Origin: Bacillota bacterium
GTDB lineage: Bacteria > Bacillota > Clostridia > Oscillospirales > Ruminococcaceae
Assembly: GCA_023429785.1 (NCBI GenBank)
Contig: JAEZDD010000003.1
Coordinates: 1 to 64,000 of the forward strand
Reading direction: 5' to 3'
DNA: 64,000 nt
The notes under the pieces were generated by a model, which saw nothing but the letters and a program-made list of their open reading frames with translations, ran no database searches and was not told the origin of the DNA. The position numbers were made by a program, and so were the translations under genes. Below are positions 42,555 to 49,678 of the stretch, in pieces (positions within the stretch are counted from its first letter, which is position 1; the number at the start of each line of letters is the position of its first letter).

Positions 42555-42962
42555 CTATAGCGCATACCACATAGCTTTGAATACTGTTACTCGAATACTA
42601 TCATCTCCACCAACATCTACAGGATTTGCATGACTTCTAATATATTTAAGCGCAGCTAAAGAACCTGCAACTCCTATGGGACCTGTAAGAGCTGCTATTT
42701 GTACAGAATACCCCAAAAGGGCAAATGGACTTGCATAATATGCAACAGCATGGGCATATATTTCTTGAGCAATATCTAAAGCCGATAAACCATTAAATCC
42801 TGCATATCTTGTGCCGCATGAATAGCAATTAGATTTGTTTAAATATGACGAATTAAGCCAAATTTGCAATCCCCCATCAATATACTCCATTTCTGTTTCA
42901 TTAATGGATACATAGTTTTTAGGCAAAACCAAGCCGTAATTTCTCATTGCTAATGTACTCAT
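42555..42962 (-). CDS. Double-glycine-leader bacteriocin precursor 1
   Basis: The 135-residue precursor has a 31-residue leader (MSTLAMRNYGLVLPKNYV ... YIDGG) ending in Gly-Gly, the cleavage site of C39-peptidase exporters. The predicted mature part of 104 residues carries CYSC near its start, a Gly/Ala-rich hydrophobic helix (PFALLGYSVQIAALTGPIGV) and no similarity to precursor 2. A frame extending to 42980 exists, but ATG 42962 aligns with the leader of precursor 2. Its ribosome-binding site looks decayed: AAAGTTCG, where precursor 2 has AAAGGACG. Expression of this copy may therefore be weak. A 104-residue core is long for class II bacteriocins. Confidence 0.75.
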   Translation of the reverse strand: MSTLAMRNYGLVLPKNYVSINETEMEYIDGGLQIWLNSSYLNKSNCYSCGTRYAGFNGLSALDIAQEIYAHAVAYYASPFALLGYSVQIAALTGPIGVAGSLAALKYIRSHANPVDVGGDDSIRVTVFKAMWYAL

Positions 42963-42981
42963 ATGTACACGAACTTTCATT
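42871..42981 (-). repeat. Leader-encoding duplicated segment, copy 1
   Basis: About 110 bp covering the ribosome-binding site and leader codons of precursor 1 are closely similar to 43520-43631 at precursor 2. Similarity stops at the Gly-Gly codons, after which the two genes share nothing. Confidence 0.75.
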
Positions 42982-42992
42982 TTTTCTTTTTC

Positions 42993-43018
42993 ATAAAGTC
43001 ATTTGCTTTGCGGCGGGG
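42993..43018 (+). repeat. GC-rich cassette-flanking repeat, copy R2
   Basis: The 26-bp sequence contains TTTGCTTTGCGGCGGGG. It is identical over its full length to R3 in reverse orientation (43641-43666) and matches R1 at 24 of 25 bases. It lies between precursor 1 and the 58-aa gene. Confidence 0.88.
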
Positions 43019-43040
43019 GTGCATTTCTAAATAATCTTAA

Positions 43041-43217
43041 CTATTTCTTTTTATTCTTCTTAGATAATATTAGGGATATAAAAAATAAAATTACTAAAGA
43101 ACATAATGAAACAATAAAAGCAACATCCCTCACAGATTGGCTTAAATTCAATTTTAATAATACTGCATTTGAAATAAGAATAATCACAAGAACAATACTA
43201 ATAATTTTATTATACAT
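43041..43217 (-). CDS. 58-aa membrane protein, candidate immunity protein for precursor 2
   Basis: The frame is ATG 43217 to TAG, with AAGGTGG 7 nt upstream, embedded in the last codons of precursor 2. It encodes MYNKIISIVLVIILISNAVL with a first membrane helix, a polar loop (KLNLSQSVRDV), a second helix (AFIVSLCSLVILFFISLIL) and a Lys-rich tail. It starts 4 nt after the precursor 2 stop codon, so it should be co-translated. This is the classic place for an immunity gene. It is too short to be picked up by a 60-residue cut-off. Confidence 0.68.
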   Translation of the reverse strand: MYNKIISIVLVIILISNAVLLKLNLSQSVRDVAFIVSLCSLVILFFISLILSKKNKKK

Positions 43218-43221
43218 AAGC

Positions 43222-43611
43222 TTACCACCTTACCGAAACATTAACTCCTGAAGGGTTCATACTGGACAAAGTAGCCCAATTCAAATCGAAATTAAGATTT
43301 TTATTAAAATATTCTGCTGTACTAATTGTGTTGCTAATTAATCGGCCGTTAATCATAAAAAACAAGCCTAATACTACTGCTGCAGGTCCGCCTCCACAGC
43401 ATCCTATAGCCCCACTTATTGCAGCCCCATAAAAATCATTACCCAAAAACAGATATGTCTTTGCTTCTCCTGGAGACATTATTAATCTTAATCCCCACCA
43501 ATTCCATTGGGCACTTACGCCCCCATCAATATACCGCATTTCTTCCTCATTGATTGACACATAGTTTTTTGGCAAAACCAAGCCGTAGTTTTTCATTGCT
43601 AATGTACTCAT
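43222..43611 (-). CDS. Double-glycine-leader bacteriocin precursor 2
   Basis: The 129-residue precursor has a 31-residue leader almost identical to that of precursor 1 (28 of 31 residues), ending in YIDGG. The predicted mature 98 residues begin VSAQWNWWGLRL. They contain a Gly/Ala/Cys-rich hydrophobic stretch (AISGAIGCCGGGPAAVVLGL) with adjacent cysteines and end in VNVSVRW. Start 43611 has AAAGGA 9 nt upstream; an upstream frame to 43656 merely reads through repeat R3. The hydrophobic GxxxG-like stretch is typical of membrane-active two-peptide bacteriocins, but the size is unusually large. Confidence 0.78.
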   Translation of the reverse strand: MSTLAMKNYGLVLPKNYVSINEEEMRYIDGGVSAQWNWWGLRLIMSPGEAKTYLFLGNDFYGAAISGAIGCCGGGPAAVVLGLFFMINGRLISNTISTAEYFNKNLNFDLNWATLSSMNPSGVNVSVRW

Positions 43612-43631
43612 TTGTACACGTCCTTTCTTTT
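43520..43631 (-). repeat. Leader-encoding duplicated segment, copy 2
   Basis: This is the counterpart of 42871-42981. It includes the better ribosome-binding site, AAAGGACG, and the leader codons of precursor 2. Confidence 0.75.
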
Positions 43632-43640
43632 TTCTTTTTT

Positions 43641-43666
43641 CCCCGCCGCAAAGCAAATGACTTTAT
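43641..43666 (-). repeat. GC-rich cassette-flanking repeat, copy R3 (inverted)
   Basis: This is the exact reverse complement of R2 over 26 bp. With R2 it forms an inverted pair enclosing the whole precursor 2 plus 58-aa gene cassette (43041-43611). It lies between the exporter gene and precursor 2. Confidence 0.88.
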
Positions 43667-43686
43667 ATAAATCAGCAACTGACCTG

Positions 43687-45927
43687 CTAATTATAAACAT
43701 AAGTATCCTCATCGTTTTCTTCATTTTCTGCGGTGTTTAATAATTCGTTTTCAGGCTGTACGGTTTTAGTTTTTCCAACCTGACTTTCCCATAACTTAGT
43801 GTAAATATTATTGTTATTTAAAAGCTCATCATGCGTTCCACTCTCAGCTATTTTACCACTGTCAAGAACGTATATTATGTCACAATTTCTAATGGTAGAT
43901 AATCTATGCGCAATAATAAGCATTGTCTTACCATTTAGTTTGTTGAAAATAGTGTCATATATTTTGCTTTCACTTAAAAAGTCAAGATTGCTTGTCGCCT
44001 CATCAAGAATAAGAAAATCAGTATTTTTAAGCAATGCCCTAGCCATAGCAAGACGTTGTCTTTCTCCACCAGACAGTCCACCACCTGCCTCTTCCAAAAA
44101 GCTGTTGTACCTAGCAGGCATTTTATTAATAAATTCGTCACACCCGGTCATTTTGCAGGCTTCTTCAATATCTTCTTTTGAGGCATAAGGATTTCCAATA
44201 CGGAGATTTTCAATAATACTTCCAGAAAAAAGCTCAACGTTTTGTGGAACATAAGCAATGCTATTTCTCAAAGAATTAATGTTAATATTGTTTATGTCAG
44301 TTCCGTTTATCGTTATGCTACCGCTTTCAATATCATAAAATCTTAGTAATAGTTTTGAAAGTGTTGTCTTTCCACTGCCAGAACCACCTACTAATGCAAC
44401 TTTTTTGCTTTCTGGAATTGTAATGTTTACATTTTTAAGAACAGGAGAACGATAGCCATACCTGAATGTAATATCTTGCAATACAATATCGCCATTAACA
44501 CTATCAATGTTTACCCCGCCATCTTCATCTTGTTGCTCTTCTTCAATATCAAGTATTTCAGAAATACGTTTCATTGAAATACCAGCTTCCTGAATTTGAA
44601 GCTGAAGACCAATTAATCTTCCGATAGGGTCCATAAAATATCCAGCAAGTGATGTGAAAGCCATCATAGTACCCAGAGTAATATTCCCATTTATAACCTG
44701 CATTGCACCAACGTACATTAATACAAGATTACCACCTGTTGAAATTATGCTGCTGATACTTCCTTGAATATTAGATAAAAAGCCTTGCCTAAATCCTATT
44801 CTAATACTTTGGATATAATCTTTTTCAATTTTCTCCATAGTTCTTTCTTCGTTTGCATTTCCTTTAATGGTTTCTATTCCTTTTAAGCTTTCAATGATTG
44901 TGGAGTTCAGTCTTGCTGATTGCTCCATCTGTTCAAGGTTAATTTTCTTATAAGGTCTTTTAAATATATATACTAAAACAGCACTAATCAAAGTTAAAAC
45001 AACAATAACAATAAATAGCTTTGCATTCATTAGGTAAAGAATAATAGCAGAAGCGATTGCCATTACAACATCAATAATAATTGAAAGATATATGCCGGAC
45101 AAAACATTTTTTATAGTAAAGCTGTCAGAAAATCTTGTTAAAATATCACCTGTTTTTCTAGTAGAAAAAAATTTCATAGGCAAATTAAAAACATGCTTAA
45201 AATAGCCTAAAACAAGAGGAATATCAATTTTCTGAGATAAATACAAGAGCATATGTTGGCGAATGAATCCTACGCCCATTTGGGTTAAAGCAATTAGTCC
45301 AAAAGCAATTATATAAATTAGCAACTCTTTTTTTAAGCTATATGGCAATATTTCATCCATTAAGAATTTGTTAAACAATGAAGATACGATACCAAGAGCA
45401 GTTAAAATAAAAGATGTAATAATTGCATAAGTAAACAGCTTTTTTTGAGCCATCAGTATTTTTGAAAATCTACTATAAACAGACTTTGCTTTGCTTTTTG
45501 ATTTAAAAAAGTCTTGACTAGGAGATAACAATAATAATACCCCATCAAAGTTTTTAAAAAAATCATCAATAGATAATTTTTTATTTCCTCTAGCGGGGTC
45601 TGAAATCCAAATTTTATTCTTATTTATTTTTCTAATTACTACAAAATGACTTAATCCCTCGTCGGTTATTAAATGTGCGATAGCTGGCAAAGTAAATTTG
45701 CTTTTTAAACTATCTTTGTCGACTCTTACTGCCTTAGCAGTAAAGCCAAGCTGGACTGATGCTTTTTCTAATCCAATTAATGTGGTTCCTTTAATATCAG
45801 TACCAAGAATATCTCTAAGTTTTGTAATGCTTAACTCTTTCTTGTAATTAAAACAAATCATTGATAAACATGCAGCTCCACAATCAGTTTCATCATGCTG
45901 TTTTACTAAAATAATTCTTTTAGACAT
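43687..45927 (-). CDS. C39-peptidase ABC transporter (bacteriocin processing and export)
   Basis: The 746-residue exporter cuts leaders after Gly-Gly and pumps out the mature peptide. The N-terminal C39 peptidase has catalytic Cys16 (QHDETDCGAACL), His94 (GLSHFVVI) and Asp110 (WISDPARG). Six transmembrane helices follow. The C-terminal ATPase has Walker A GGSGSGKTT, signature LSGGERQRLAMARALL, Walker B LILDEATSNLD and the H-loop in IIAHRLST. It is the first gene of the operon, with a strong ribosome-binding site (AGGAGG) and promoter. It should handle both precursors, which share one leader type. Confidence 0.93.
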   Translation of the reverse strand: MSKRIILVKQHDETDCGAACLSMICFNYKKELSITKLRDILGTDIKGTTLIGLEKASVQLGFTAKAVRVDKDSLKSKFTLPAIAHLITDEGLSHFVVIRKINKNKIWISDPARGNKKLSIDDFFKNFDGVLLLLSPSQDFFKSKSKAKSVYSRFSKILMAQKKLFTYAIITSFILTALGIVSSLFNKFLMDEILPYSLKKELLIYIIAFGLIALTQMGVGFIRQHMLLYLSQKIDIPLVLGYFKHVFNLPMKFFSTRKTGDILTRFSDSFTIKNVLSGIYLSIIIDVVMAIASAIILYLMNAKLFIVIVVLTLISAVLVYIFKRPYKKINLEQMEQSARLNSTIIESLKGIETIKGNANEERTMEKIEKDYIQSIRIGFRQGFLSNIQGSISSIISTGGNLVLMYVGAMQVINGNITLGTMMAFTSLAGYFMDPIGRLIGLQLQIQEAGISMKRISEILDIEEEQQDEDGGVNIDSVNGDIVLQDITFRYGYRSPVLKNVNITIPESKKVALVGGSGSGKTTLSKLLLRFYDIESGSITINGTDINNININSLRNSIAYVPQNVELFSGSIIENLRIGNPYASKEDIEEACKMTGCDEFINKMPARYNSFLEEAGGGLSGGERQRLAMARALLKNTDFLILDEATSNLDFLSESKIYDTIFNKLNGKTMLIIAHRLSTIRNCDIIYVLDSGKIAESGTHDELLNNNNIYTKLWESQVGKTKTVQPENELLNTAENEENDEDTYVYN

Positions 45928-46295
45928 AAATCCTCCTAAGTAATTTTTTGTAATTTTAACATATTTTTATATATTTGTCAATATATTGTATATTCTGGAC
46001 TATTTTAGCGGATGACATTTTTAGTTTATGCTGCTCACAATAAATATTTTTTTGATGGTTATTTATTTTTGAACTAGAGCATTTCAACTCAAATTAACTT
46101 TCATGCTCATAAAACAACAGTAAATATTTCTATTGTTTAGAAGATTATTTATATTCAGGATAAAATTTAACTAAGTTACTTTTGCGGTACAATTCAAAAT
46201 TATTTACTTTTCTGATAATTTATGTTAATATTTACGATAATAAGTAATGTTTTTAATATTAAACTAAAAAATATTAATTAAAAGGAAGTAAACTT
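45928..46295. other. Divergent intergenic region between exporter and integrase
   Basis: This 368-bp AT-rich region contains the exporter promoter at 45953-45981. It also holds a weak imperfect dyad near 46078-46112 (GAGCAT ... ATGCTC) that could bind a regulator. No reading frame with a ribosome-binding site is visible. No regulatory two-component genes for the bacteriocin are encoded on the element. Confidence 0.5.
45953..45981 (-). promoter_or_regulatory. Promoter of the bacteriocin operon
   Basis: On the minus strand, a perfect -35 TTGACA (45976-45981), 17 bp and -10 TAAAAT (45953-45958) give a start near 45946, about 20 nt before the exporter ATG. Confidence 0.8.
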
Positions 46296-47312
46296 ATGAG
46301 GTTACCAAATGGTTACGGCTCAGTGTATAAACTGAGTGGCAACAGACGCAAACCCTGGGTAGCTCGCAAAACAACAGGTTTTAATGATAAGGGTCACCCA
46401 ATATATAAGAGAATCGGATATTATGAAAATAAGAAGATAGCTTTGCAAGCCCTTGCTGAATATAATAAATCACCTTATGATATTGATACCGCATCAATTA
46501 CATTTGAAGAGGTATATACAAAATGGAGCAAGAAGAAGTTTAATGAAATATCTGATTCTGCTACTAGAACCTACAAGTCTGCATACAGTTATTGTTCACC
46601 ATTATATAATATGAAAATGTGTGAAATAAAGGCGTCGCACTTACAAGGTGAGATTGATGAGGCTGAGGTCGGAAATAATACAAAATCAAGAATTAAAGGC
46701 TTATTTAATTTGCTGTATGAGTATTGCCTAATTAATGAAATTGTTAAAGTCAATTATGCAGCACTTGTTAAACCTCCAAAGGTTACAGTTGAAACTGTAA
46801 AGGTACCATTCTCAACTGAAGAAATAAATAAGTTATGGGAAAACAAAAATACCCCTTACGTGGATTTAATTCTCATTCAAATATATACTGGATTCCGTCC
46901 ATCTGAACTATGCGAATTAACATTTATTAAAAACATTGATATGCAAGAATGGGTAATTACTGGTGGAATGAAAACTGAGGCAGGAAAAGACAGAAAAGTC
47001 CCAATATCTAAGAAAATACAGCCTCTTATAATTAATATTAATGAAAAAGGTTATAACCATCTTGTAAGTGATGAACAAGGTCCTATTAATTATTATAGGT
47101 ATAATCGAGTATTTAAAGAACTTATGACACGATTAAATATGAATCACACACCACATGAATGCAGACATACTTTTGCGACTTTACTTGACAACTTATGCGC
47201 AAATAAAGTCACAATTCAAAGGCTTATGGGACATGCTTCAAAAGGAGTAACAGACAAGGTATACACTTACAAAGACATTACAGAATTAAGGAAAGCTATA
47301 GACTTATTGTAG
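46296..47312 (+). CDS. int: Tyrosine recombinase (integrase) of the element
   Basis: The 338-residue protein has an arm-binding N-terminus (MRLPNGYGSVYKLSGNRRKP, then YYENKKIALQALAEYNKSPY), a core-binding domain and a catalytic domain. The catalytic residues are visible: Arg in YTGFRPSELCEL, His-x-x-Arg in HECRHTFATLLD, His in LMGHASKG, and the nucleophile Tyr in KVYTYKDI. It lies 98 bp from attR, the normal place. The Arg/Lys-rich start resembles Tn916-type integrases. The ribosome-binding site is AAAAGGAAG. Confidence 0.93.
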   Translation: MRLPNGYGSVYKLSGNRRKPWVARKTTGFNDKGHPIYKRIGYYENKKIALQALAEYNKSPYDIDTASITFEEVYTKWSKKKFNEISDSATRTYKSAYSYCSPLYNMKMCEIKASHLQGEIDEAEVGNNTKSRIKGLFNLLYEYCLINEIVKVNYAALVKPPKVTVETVKVPFSTEEINKLWENKNTPYVDLILIQIYTGFRPSELCELTFIKNIDMQEWVITGGMKTEAGKDRKVPISKKIQPLIININEKGYNHLVSDEQGPINYYRYNRVFKELMTRLNMNHTPHECRHTFATLLDNLCANKVTIQRLMGHASKGVTDKVYTYKDITELRKAIDLL

Positions 47313-47349
47313 TGATTTGTCATTATGCACATATTTCTATTAGATACGC

Positions 47350-47358
47350 ACTAGTAAC
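47350..47358. repeat. Candidate arm-type integrase site, right end
   Basis: ACTAGTAAC matches exactly the two direct copies near the left end of the element and lies between the integrase stop codon and attR. Confidence 0.5.
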
Positions 47359-47410
47359 AAATCAACCATCAAGCCAAGCAAATACGTTATCTACTGCAAC
47401 TGTAGAAGTA

Positions 47411-47422
47411 GCTTCAAAGTAA
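47411..47422 (+). repeat. attR core of the integrative element
   Basis: GCTTCAAAGTAA matches attL exactly. The bases before it encode TVEVASK and stop in the same phase as the GGGtGRT tail AVEEASK, so the element's own attachment site mimics the gene end. Confidence 0.85.
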
Positions 47423-47434
47423 TTTTTATCTTGC

Positions 47435-47472
47435 AAAAAGACAGGTCTTTTTTAAAGACTTGTCTTTTTTTT
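47435..47472 (+). terminator. Terminator beyond attR, probably the native GGGtGRT terminator
   Basis: A long stem AAAAAGACAGGTCTTT / AAAGACTTGTCTTTTT with one G-T pair is followed by TTT. It lies 13 bp outside the element, where the GGGtGRT transcript would have ended before insertion. Confidence 0.85.
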
Positions 47473-47590
47473 AATTTTATGTTGATTTTTTAAAAATTAT
47501 ATGTTATTATATCTTAGACAAATAATGATTAATATAAGTGCATAATATATAATAGCATGACAGAAATTAATAATTGGAAAGGAAATGTTA

Positions 47591-48151
47591 ATGTTTAAGG
47601 CTATCGGTTCAAATAAGTATTTAACCTTAAATTATAAGGCTGATGAGTTTTATAATTATATTAAGGATTTAATTGAAAATGAAATGGTTTTGAGAATGCA
47701 AAATTTCAATCATCATTTTAATACAAGCTGCTTTCAACACAGTCTTAATGTTGCATACTATAATTATTTAATCTGCAAGAGGCTCGGTCTGAACGCCAAG
47801 GCATCTGCCCGCGCCGGTTTACTGCATGACTTTTATCTTTATGACAAAAAGGGCATTGTCGCACCAAAGCCTTGTAAATTCCACTGGGTGAAGCACCCTA
47901 AGATTGCTCTTCAAAATGCAATAGATAATTTTAATATAAGCAAGCTTGAGGGCGATATGATTAAAAAGCATATGTGGCCGCTCACCCTTTCTCTCCCTCG
48001 ATACAGAGAATCCTTTGTTATTACACTTGTTGATAAATACTGTTGTCTTCTTGAGACTGTTTCTGAATTGTCTACTTGTTTTAAGCGAGGACTGGTTCGT
48101 TTCACAAGAAATGCATATTTTGTTATGGTTAATATGGTTAAGCCTTTATAA
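47591..48151 (+). CDS. HD domain protein, putative phosphohydrolase
   Basis: The 186-residue protein has HD-superfamily metal-binding motifs: His in CFQHSLNVAYYNY, the His-Asp pair in AGLLHDFYLYD, and Asp in VITLVDKYCC. It resembles the small clostridial HD proteins annotated as phosphohydrolases. The substrate is unknown. Start 47591 is chosen because AAAGGAA lies 6 nt upstream; an ATG two codons earlier would abut the ribosome-binding site. Confidence 0.82.
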   Translation: MFKAIGSNKYLTLNYKADEFYNYIKDLIENEMVLRMQNFNHHFNTSCFQHSLNVAYYNYLICKRLGLNAKASARAGLLHDFYLYDKKGIVAPKPCKFHWVKHPKIALQNAIDNFNISKLEGDMIKKHMWPLTLSLPRYRESFVITLVDKYCCLLETVSELSTCFKRGLVRFTRNAYFVMVNMVKPL

Positions 48152-48161
48152 TTTTTATCAA

Positions 48162-48190
48162 AAACCTCTCCAAACGGAGAGGTTTAATTT
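48162..48190. terminator. Convergent terminator between the HD gene and ypeB
   Basis: The stem AAACCTCTCC / GGAGAGGTTT has a 4-nt loop. T-runs on both sides are short but present. It overlaps the ypeB stop codon region. Confidence 0.75.
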
Positions 48191-49535
48191 ATTGCGTTAA
48201 AACGCCGCTTTCTGTTTCAAATAGAATCAGAATCTGCTCTTCTTTTAAGGCATTTGCATTCACATAGACAAGCACCTTTGTCCCCTGTCTGCTTGTGCAT
48301 AAAAACTCATAGGTCAGAACCTCATTCGTTCCTTCTGTCGGAATCAGTGCCAGCCGTGACCTGTCAACTTTTAAAAGAGGTGACAAGATTGATTGTGCCT
48401 TATCCACTGAAATTGTTGCATCTGGAATATTTCTTTCCTTATGATTGACCAGATAGCTTCTGGCATCATAGCCTGTTATTTCGCCATTGTCCATCGCAAC
48501 CGAAACCTTTATCAAATCAGGATAAATTGTTATACCATTACTTGAATACGCAAAGTTCACTGTGCAGATATTGTTATAGGTTTCATAATATGAGGTAACC
48601 ATCCCCTGCTTCCCCATTTTTAAAAGAAATGCGCTGGCTGTCGAGAGGGCATCGTTCACCGTCAGCTTGCTTTCCTCGACATCTCTGTGCTTTAGCATAT
48701 AGGAAACAAATCCGCCTGCTTTAGTTACTGCAATGTTCATATCCTGTGCGTCAAAGCAATAGGCGGGCATTCTCCCATCCTCATCGTTGCAGTTGGTTAA
48801 ATTTTGAACCTGGACACCTGAGCATTCGGAAGCCCTAGAAATTGCTGTATTTAAATCAACTTCATTCTGACCCTTCAGCATTTCAGGCTCCTTTTCAAGA
48901 ATATTGTCCGAAAACGGCCCATCATATATTAATGTCGGATAGCTTTTAACGTCTTCTTCAAATTTTGTAAAGCTTGTGCCTAAGGTCTGAAGCTCGGGAG
49001 TTTTTTCATCCTGCATTGCCGCTTTTATTTCTGAAAGTGAAATCTGCCCTGTCTGAACTTTGTTTTGGATCAGCCACAGCTCGTTTTTCAGTTGCGTCGA
49101 AAAATCATATAATGCGGCAAGATTGACATACTCATCAAGTGATAATTCTTCACCGTTCATTGATTTTTTTGAGATACTGATTGAATAGTTCCCTATCTGA
49201 GCAAAAAACTTATTGATTTTATCAGCGTGAATATCCTGAAGCGGGAGTTGGGATAATGCCATTTTTGCCGCCCACGAATCACGCCATAGCTTCGCTGAAA
49301 GAGACGACTGCATCTCCGGCGTCCCCGAATAAATTTCCTTTGAAAGGGTTGTATTAATGCTGTCGGCACTAAATGCGAGTTCATTTATTGCCCTCACATA
49401 ATCATTTTCAAGCTTTAGCTGATAGCTTTTCGCCTTGCCTGCATTAATAAAATTGAATGCCAATAGCACTGCAATAGCCGCTATTGAAAAAATGCAGATT
49501 CTCACTATCGTTCTGATTGACAATTTAAATTCCAT
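48189..49535 (-). CDS. ypeB: Germination protein YpeB
   Basis: YpeB localises and stabilises the cortex-lytic enzyme SleB in the spore. The 448 residues have an N-terminal transmembrane segment near residues 9-29. A helical region follows with YVRAINELAFSADSINTTL and WAAKMALSQLPLQDIHADKI (both characteristic). The C-terminal half has two or three PepSY repeats, with SKLTVNDALSTASAFLLK and ISVDKAQSILSPLLKV. sleB normally lies next to ypeB but is not visible here. Confidence 0.88.
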   Translation of the reverse strand: MEFKLSIRTIVRICIFSIAAIAVLLAFNFINAGKAKSYQLKLENDYVRAINELAFSADSINTTLSKEIYSGTPEMQSSLSAKLWRDSWAAKMALSQLPLQDIHADKINKFFAQIGNYSISISKKSMNGEELSLDEYVNLAALYDFSTQLKNELWLIQNKVQTGQISLSEIKAAMQDEKTPELQTLGTSFTKFEEDVKSYPTLIYDGPFSDNILEKEPEMLKGQNEVDLNTAISRASECSGVQVQNLTNCNDEDGRMPAYCFDAQDMNIAVTKAGGFVSYMLKHRDVEESKLTVNDALSTASAFLLKMGKQGMVTSYYETYNNICTVNFAYSSNGITIYPDLIKVSVAMDNGEITGYDARSYLVNHKERNIPDATISVDKAQSILSPLLKVDRSRLALIPTEGTNEVLTYEFLCTSRQGTKVLVYVNANALKEEQILILFETESGVLTQ

Positions 49536-49559
49536 ATATAAGCCCCCATTTTTTTAATA

Positions 49560-49589
49560 TAGTATTGGCATGATTTACTTTTTTATCCA
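49560..49589 (-). promoter_or_regulatory. Possible forespore (sigma-G-like) promoter of ypeB
   Basis: On the minus strand, TGGATA (49584-49589) and CAATACTA (49560-49567) resemble forespore sigma-F/sigma-G elements. ypeB is under sigma-G control in Bacillus. The spacing is only approximate. Confidence 0.3.
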
Positions 49590-49678
49590 TTAACTTATTA
49601 TCACTAGCCAAAACTTGAAATTTGTAGTATAATAATTGTAATTATATTTTAGAATTACCAAAGGATTGAGAAAATATT

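Larger units (their letters stand above)
37580..47422. mobile_element. Bacteriocin-bearing integrative element inserted in the GGGtGRT gene
   Basis: The interval is bounded by 12-bp direct repeats and is visibly more AT-rich than its flanks. It carries a tyrosine recombinase next to the right end and an Xis-like protein next to the left end. Also present are a phage II/X-type replication protein, an orphan recombinase N-domain, and a full operon for two double-glycine-leader peptides with exporter and accessory protein. ACTAGTAAC repeats lie inside both ends. No relaxase or conjugation gene is present apart from the Rep. The joined outer flanks would read GAAGAGGCTTCAAAGTAATT, followed by a terminator at 47435 that probably belonged to the GGGtGRT gene before insertion. 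Confidence 0.88.

Noticed and set aside
43003..43251. 82-codon plus-strand frame starting MLCGGGAF
   Set aside because: It begins inside repeat R2, has no ribosome-binding site, and is antisense to the better-supported 58-aa gene with a coupled start.
43612..43656. Upstream extension of precursor 2 (MLCGGEKRKKKGRVQ)
   Set aside because: It is only read-through of repeat R3; the leader aligned with precursor 1 begins at ATG 43611, which has AAAGGA upstream.
46078..46112. Imperfect dyad as a defined operator for the bacteriocin operon
   Set aside because: Only six base pairs match across a long loop, and no cognate regulator is encoded on the element; kept only as a remark.
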